A stretch of 64,000 nt of DNA, taken from positions 51,383,712-51,447,711 of the forward strand of contig CM070576.1 of the NCBI GenBank assembly GCA_036346355.1. Direction: 5' to 3'. The translations under genes and the position numbers were made by a program. The notes under the pieces are model-generated. The model was not told the DNA's origin, did no database searches, and saw only the letters and a program-made list of their open reading frames with translations. This DNA is from Rhipidocladum racemiflorum (Eukaryota; Streptophyta; Magnoliopsida; Poales; Poaceae). This document shows, piece after piece, positions 59,745 through 64,000 of this stretch. Within the stretch, counting starts at the first letter, position 1; each line of letters begins with the position of its first letter.

Positions 59745-60025
59745 GTGCATTCAATGAGACCGGTCTTGTCCCTCCCGTCTTGCTCCTCAAGACGGCCGAA
59801 CCCCCTTCCGCCACTACCGGGCTTCCGCCACCCCAAGACGGCCGAAACCCCTTTCCGCCACCTCCCATGGCGGAAGCCGATGGCACGGCGGAAACGCCCT
59901 TTCCGCCGCAAGACGGCGAAGCCACTTATCTCGGGCGGAAACCGGTGGCATTCAACACATTTCGTTTACCTGCAGGTCATTTTTTAAATTTCAATTTCTG
60001 TGTGGTTTATTTGACCAATTTTTCC
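59745..60025. repeat. Right TIR of the MULE
   Basis: Ends CAATTTTTCC (reversed GGAAAAATTGGTCAAATAAA). Rich in TTCCGCC, CGGCGGAAA and AAGACGGCCGAA repeats, matching 45463-45650 inverted. The 164-codon frame at 59780-60274 runs across this TIR into flanking DNA and is not a gene. Confidence 0.9.
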
Positions 60026-60034
60026 GGCCATGTA

Positions 60035-60460
60035 GCGGCCAAGGAATCTTGCCAATCAGCCGGTACAAGTAAGTGTCTTTTCGATGGGTTGGATGAGACG
60101 GCCCCGGGACCATGCGCCGTCTGTATTAATTGTTCCTTCTGCTTGGGCGGTTATCATGGTAATGCAATGGTCACGGATATGAGCCATGCGGTGGCATGGG
60201 ATTATGGCTTAACCAGTTTTTATGTCTCTATTGAATCAAAAATCAGTGTACCAGATCTCCCTAGAATACTATAGCAAAGCATTATGCCGACATTGCACTG
60301 TAACAACTACTGCAGCAAGTACCGTAGAGTGCACTCAATACGAGCCGTCCATTGCCTCCATCCAACGGCTATGTGTCATGGGGACCGATTAAGTTGTAGC
60401 CTCCATATCGACTACACGGAATCCCTGCCCAATGGTCATGAATGCTAGTTAACCAAAAGC
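60035..60460. other. Flanking DNA right of the MULE, no gene
   Basis: No supported feature; mixed composition. Confidence 0.35.
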
Positions 60461-60462
60461 TA

Positions 60463-60876
60463 TTTCCTTCGTTTTCGAATATATGTCATTCTAGCGTTTA
60501 AATTTTATTCATAAATACATATTATTCTATAATTTTGAGATGACTTTTTACAATTTTTGTCTTCTATAATATCTCGTTTAGCTATTTTCAATATCATTTA
60601 CTAATGCAAAATAAAGTAAGATATACCATCCAAAGATATAATAAACATGGGTAATACAGTTTATTTTAAAATACATACAGTCAAACTTTCAAAACTTTCG
60701 TTATTGATATCTTTTTTAAACAATATTTAGATTAGATACATAAAAATGATATTTGTAGATTTTTCTCAGAATATATTTTCATAACGTTATATTTTTCTTG
60801 AGTGTTGTAACTATATTACAATAGAAATTAGATCAAGTCAATGTCTAAAATAATATGTATTTGAAACCGAAGAAAG
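60463..60876. mobile_element. Stowaway-like MITE, 414 bp
   Basis: The left end CTTCGTTTTCGAATATATGT and reversed right end CTTCGGTTTCAAATACATAT form the TIR. TA at 60461-60462 and 60877-60878. Confidence 0.8.
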
Positions 60877-60886
60877 TATTCCCTTA

Positions 60887-61140
60887 CTCCCTCCGTTCTA
60901 TTGGGTAGGCTCGATTTAGAGTACGAGTAATCGAACTTTGACAACTAAAATACGCTTATGTTTTCTCATGTACAGGTGACATTTTCAGACATTGGATCAA
61001 AATCAGGATCAGACATAACTATCTTAAGGCTAATGCAAAAGTCAGGGAAAACCAAGAGTTAACAACAAAAAAAGCAACTCACAAATAACAAAACCAACAA
61101 AAAAAATAAATAGCCAAATCTACGATGCTTCTAACGACTG
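60887..61140 (+). mobile_element. Start of another Stowaway-like MITE, right end not found
   Basis: CTCCCTCCGTTCTATTGGGT after TA (60885-60886) is the consensus Stowaway terminus. No inverted partner was seen within 400 bp. The right coordinate is arbitrary. Confidence 0.45.
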
Positions 61141-61581
61141 TTTATTTCGTGAGATCTATTTAATAGTTTTGAATTGATTTGGATCTCTTTGAAACATAGG
61201 AATTTCACATAGATTTTACAGAAATTTTACACCAGGCAATGTGAGTCATCTAAAATTCTACCCTGATTCTAAACAGGGCCTTACTTTGCACACTGAAAGC
61301 TACCTCTGCACGGAAAATAAACAGAGTAATTTCCTCACTAGTAGAAACTTGTTGGTTTGCAACTATATTTGCTGAGCTTGCCAATCAATATAACTATGAA
61401 ATGTACAATGTGGAAAAGGAGTGACATGTATTTATCGTTTTCTTTTGCTCTTCACATAAAGATAAAATTGTATGCCTGCTGAGCTACTTACTTTTTAGCC
61501 AGAGGCTTGTGACTTGTGAGCCACTTTCTACGAGTGATAGAACCTCAATGCAAATGATTTATGGATTATATCATACTACTA

Positions 61582-61843
61582 CTCTGTCCAAGTTTATAGG
61601 GTGTGTATTCTCTTGGCACATAGACCAACTAGATATTAAAAATAACTATATTACACCTAATTATTATCTCAAGCATTATATTTAATGCATGCATATAGAG
61701 AATATCGAGTAGATCTGGATATTTATTATGATATAAAGGGAACATCACACTACTTTTTGCATTGGAACGTGAAATACGTTCTATATTTTGAGGCAAAATC
61801 ATTAAAAAATAATAATATACCCTACAAACTTGGACATAGAGAG
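61582..61843. mobile_element. Stowaway-like MITE, about 262 bp
   Basis: CTCTGTCCAAGTTTATAGGG at the left and reversed CTCTCTATGTCCAAGTTTGT at the right, with TA on both sides (61580-61581, 61844-61845). It is the complete relative of the remnant at 23166-23318. Confidence 0.85.
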
Positions 61844-61845
61844 TA

Positions 61846-62126
61846 CAAAGTAGCTGCAAAAATAAATGATGATTGAGCAGTGCTTCCATGCTTTTTCTCC
61901 TAATACAAGTTGCACAAATCTTGAAGTAAGCGAAATGATAAGTAATCACCATCTACCCTTCATTCATGCTTTAATAGTTGTGCAACTTTTAAAAAGAAGA
62001 GCATAGAAGCACCTCTCTGATTGATTTTGAAATACCTTTCGGCTATATGCTCTTTCATTGCGGTGTCCTCCCTCCAACCCCTTTATCCTTGCGCTGTCTT
62101 TCAAGATCAAACTTCTTAAAGGAGCT
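61846..62126. other. Intergenic, no gene
   Basis: Nothing supported. Confidence 0.3.
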
Positions 62127-62322
62127 TAATATTTGGCTAAGTTGATAGATGGAAGCTAATCTACAATTCCTAGCTAATTAGGTGGAACGAAGGAAAAGGT
62201 ATAAAGGAGGCTACGACGATAGCCAATATTTGGCTAAGCCGATAGATGGAAGCTAATCTATCCACAAATCCTAATTGCGTGGAAGGAAAAGGTATCAAGG
62301 AGGCTACAGCGATAGACAGTAA
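62127..62322. repeat. Tandem duplication, about 97-bp unit, two copies
   Basis: AATATTTGGCTAAG..GATAGATGGAAGCTAATCTA starts at 62129 and 62225. Each copy continues to AGGAAAAGGTAT.AAGGAGGCTAC.GCGATAG. Divergence is low, so the duplication is fairly recent. Confidence 0.85.
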
Positions 62323-62624
62323 GGCCCACAGACTGTCAGTTCCATAAAACCAAAGAAACCTTTCAACATGGGAGCTCCCACAAGAAGCATGTTCACCATG
62401 GGCACATGTTTCGGGGTGGTGGCGTGGAGCCCTACCACTACGCAAGGGCATATTCACCTTGCAACATGTAACTAACATGTGTTTCATTCACCACCTTGGC
62501 ATCCAACGTGAGGACATTTCCATATTAGAAAAATGCGGAACATAATGTACAAGATTTGAGCTTCCAGCGTCCCAAAAAGAAGAAGAGGAGGAGGAGGAGG
62601 TTTTCTTTTGCGGTAATGCTAGGG

Positions 62625-62820
62625 GTCGGATGTCTAATTTTTTCGAAACATTTTTTTTCTATATAGTGAAACATTTTTCTTCGACAAACAGTAAAAAAAA
62701 AATGTTTCATACGTTACAAAAAATGTTTCACTACGTTCAAAAAAAAAATGTTTCACACGTTCAAAAAAATATTGCGACGTCGTCCGAAAAAATAAAAAAA
62801 TCGGACGTCCGGCTGCAAGT
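62625..62820. repeat. AAAATGTTTCA-rich repeat block
   Basis: Repeated AAAAAATGTTTCA(C/T) with GTTCAAAA spacers, flanked by GGTCGGATGTC at the left and CGGACGTCCGG at the right (the latter contains a palindrome). Looks like a short inverted-repeat element of a grass family. Borders unresolved. Confidence 0.5.
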
Positions 62821-63499
62821 TCTTCCCTTTCTTTTGTCCAATTTTCTAAACAAAAGAGAAACACTATTGGATAAAATACCGTCCAAAGGCCACAAAAAAC
62901 CTTGCAAGCCATCAGATCCTCTCTTGTTGGCATCCATTGACGCCCATCTTTTTCCACGAATTTTCACATTTCCATGTTGATTCCTCTAGTTTGACGACGT
63001 CATGGATTACACCACCGTTCGTCTTCATCGCCACTGGTGAGCCCTAGCCCAGCGTAATAAATCCAGGTTTTTCGTTTCCTTTTCCTCTTGATACTTGCGA
63101 AATATGTTTGAGATTTTGCCGAAACACGCGCTTAGGATTTGACGCTTTGGGGCTAAAACCCGCTTGAAACTTACTATCCCGTTGATTCCAATTCCAAGTA
63201 AGCACCAATACGTTTTTAAAACGAGATCAAGCTACAGTTTGATCATCGCCCGCCAGTACGATTCGTGCCTGGCTATGCCCTCCCACGGTCCCACCGTCCC
63301 AGGGGGGAAAAGGCGGTGGGTCGATGCAACTGGCCACCGGACGGCTCGGCGGCGTCAGCGCGCTCCCTGGTTTTTATTGAGGTGTACCGGGGCACTGTTG
63401 TCCGAATCAACAACCACACACGCCTTCACGATAAACCTCACCACCGGTCACCGCTCCTCACCGCGTCGAAGCCTCCGTCGAGCCCGCTTGTCTATTCGC
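62821..63499. other. Mixed DNA, no gene supported
   Basis: 63240-63520 is GC-richer and open in two plus-strand frames (up to 134 codons), but without a domain, and it runs into the hAT-like element at 63508. Confidence 0.35.
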
Positions 63500-63507
63500 C
63501 TCTTCCC

Positions 63508-63892
63508 ATGGATCCAAAAACCCGTCAGATTTCAAAAATCTCGATTTTGGACTCTCTCGAGATCCTAAATCTCGATCAGTAATTTTTTTAAAAAAAAACT
63601 TCAAATGCTACAGTATCATCCCAAATCTTGGCGGGATCTCGATGACTGTGACCGAAATCTCGATTTTTTTTTTACTGAATTTTCATTTTTTTTATGGCTG
63701 GATTTGATTGGATTTAGAGTAAAAACCATCCACAAAATTTTCAAAAAATTTTAATGTGTTTTTTTACCATTTTTCGATTAAAATAAATTGATTTTTAGTT
63801 TTTCGGATTTTGTTGGAAATTCCGAGATCTCGTCAAGATTTTGGATTTCGACCACCCTTGAGATTTCTACCAAAACGAAATTCTGAACCTTG
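63508..63892. mobile_element. hAT-like element, 385 bp
   Basis: Perfect 8-bp duplications CTCTTCCC at 63500-63507 and 63893-63900. The right end reversed starts CAAGGTTCAGAATTTCGTTT. The left end (C)ATGGATCCAAAAACCC is diverged. The interior TCTCGATTTT / AAAATCTTGACGAGAT matches relics at 23628 and 33352. Confidence 0.75.
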
Positions 63893-63900
63893 CTCTTCCC

Positions 63901-64000
63901 CAGCCGCGGCGCGAGTGCGTAGGATGTATAGAACACGTGAGGGAATCTGCGTCGCCCGCCCGCTGGTTGTCTCGCTCTTGTTAGTGCGTGCCCTGACCAG
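63901..64000. other. GC-rich DNA at the window edge
   Basis: Too short to interpret. Confidence 0.2.

Larger units (their letters stand above)
45387..60025 (+). mobile_element. Large Mutator-like element (MULE) with PMD gene, 14.6 kb
   Basis: Terminal inverted repeats of 200 bp or more begin GGAAAAATTG(A/G)(G/T)CAAATAA at both ends and share TTCCGCC/GGCGGAA-rich interiors. Perfect 9-bp duplications GGCCATGTA lie at 45378-45386 and 60026-60034. In order on the plus strand: promoter, MURA-like transposase (48388-50995), plant mobile domain gene (51390-53738), and a GRF-like coiled-coil gene (57102-57636). Frameshifts in the transposase and the PMD gene suggest it no longer moves itself. A second, internal TIR (58280-58552) and a TIR fragment (46960-47012) show it grew by nesting or internal duplication. 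Confidence 0.92.

Noticed and set aside
59780..60274. 164-codon frame
   Set aside because: Starts in the MULE TIR and crosses its exact border at 60025 into flanking DNA, so it is a chance chimera.

Overview
This is a transposon-dense plant nuclear window, almost certainly from a grass (Poaceae) and perhaps Oryza-like. The evidence is the set of element types: a Ty3-type LTR with a very long LTR, Ty1/copia elements, Stowaway (TA) and Tourist (TAA) MITEs, hAT elements with 8-bp duplications, a Mutator-like element (MULE) with a plant mobile domain gene, and Helitron ends. The species call is an inference. I find no intact host protein-coding gene, no rRNA, no functional tRNA and no CRISPR. Most open reading frames in the window are chance frames inside repeats.

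Layout. 1-9724: an LTR of one Ty3-like family (plus orientation) is split by an 8.7-kb non-autonomous relative in the opposite orientation (388-9108, TSD TCAGC, LTRs about 1-1.5% apart, no gag-pol). 9725-15780: an older repeat mosaic with a 51-bp minisatellite, interrupted by a 3.5-kb solo LTR (11671-15212, TSD GAAGG) that carries six copies of a palindromic motif. 15780-26560: possible exon relics of an unidentified gene and a chain of small DNA transposons: Stowaway, two hATs with perfect 8-bp TSDs, two Tourists, a Helitron 3' end, a roughly 165-bp tandem array, and a 0.9-kb MULE with long inverted repeats and a terminal-exon-like insert. 27536-28785: a solo copia LTR (TSD GGCTG). 29683-31496: a non-autonomous CACTA-like element. 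34749-41406: a complete but decayed copia retrotransposon on the minus strand (TSD TATAC) with an unusually long, partly GC-rich leader.

45387-60025 is the most interesting part: a 14.6-kb MULE with long TIRs and a perfect 9-bp TSD (GGCCATGTA). On the plus strand it carries a MURA-type transposase (DDE, SWIM and CCHC motifs), a separate plant mobile domain gene, and a small GRF-like zinc-finger/coiled-coil gene. It also holds a second internal TIR, a roughly 165-205-bp tandem array and a minus-strand membrane-protein-like exon that may have been captured. The genes are broken by frameshifts. 60035-64000 holds more MITEs, a 97-bp tandem duplication and a hAT-like element.

The elements do not form a pathway. 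They record successive insertions: the Ty3-like LTR pair is youngest (about 30 differences in 2.35 kb), while the copia LTR pair is much older (about 25 differences in 238 bp).
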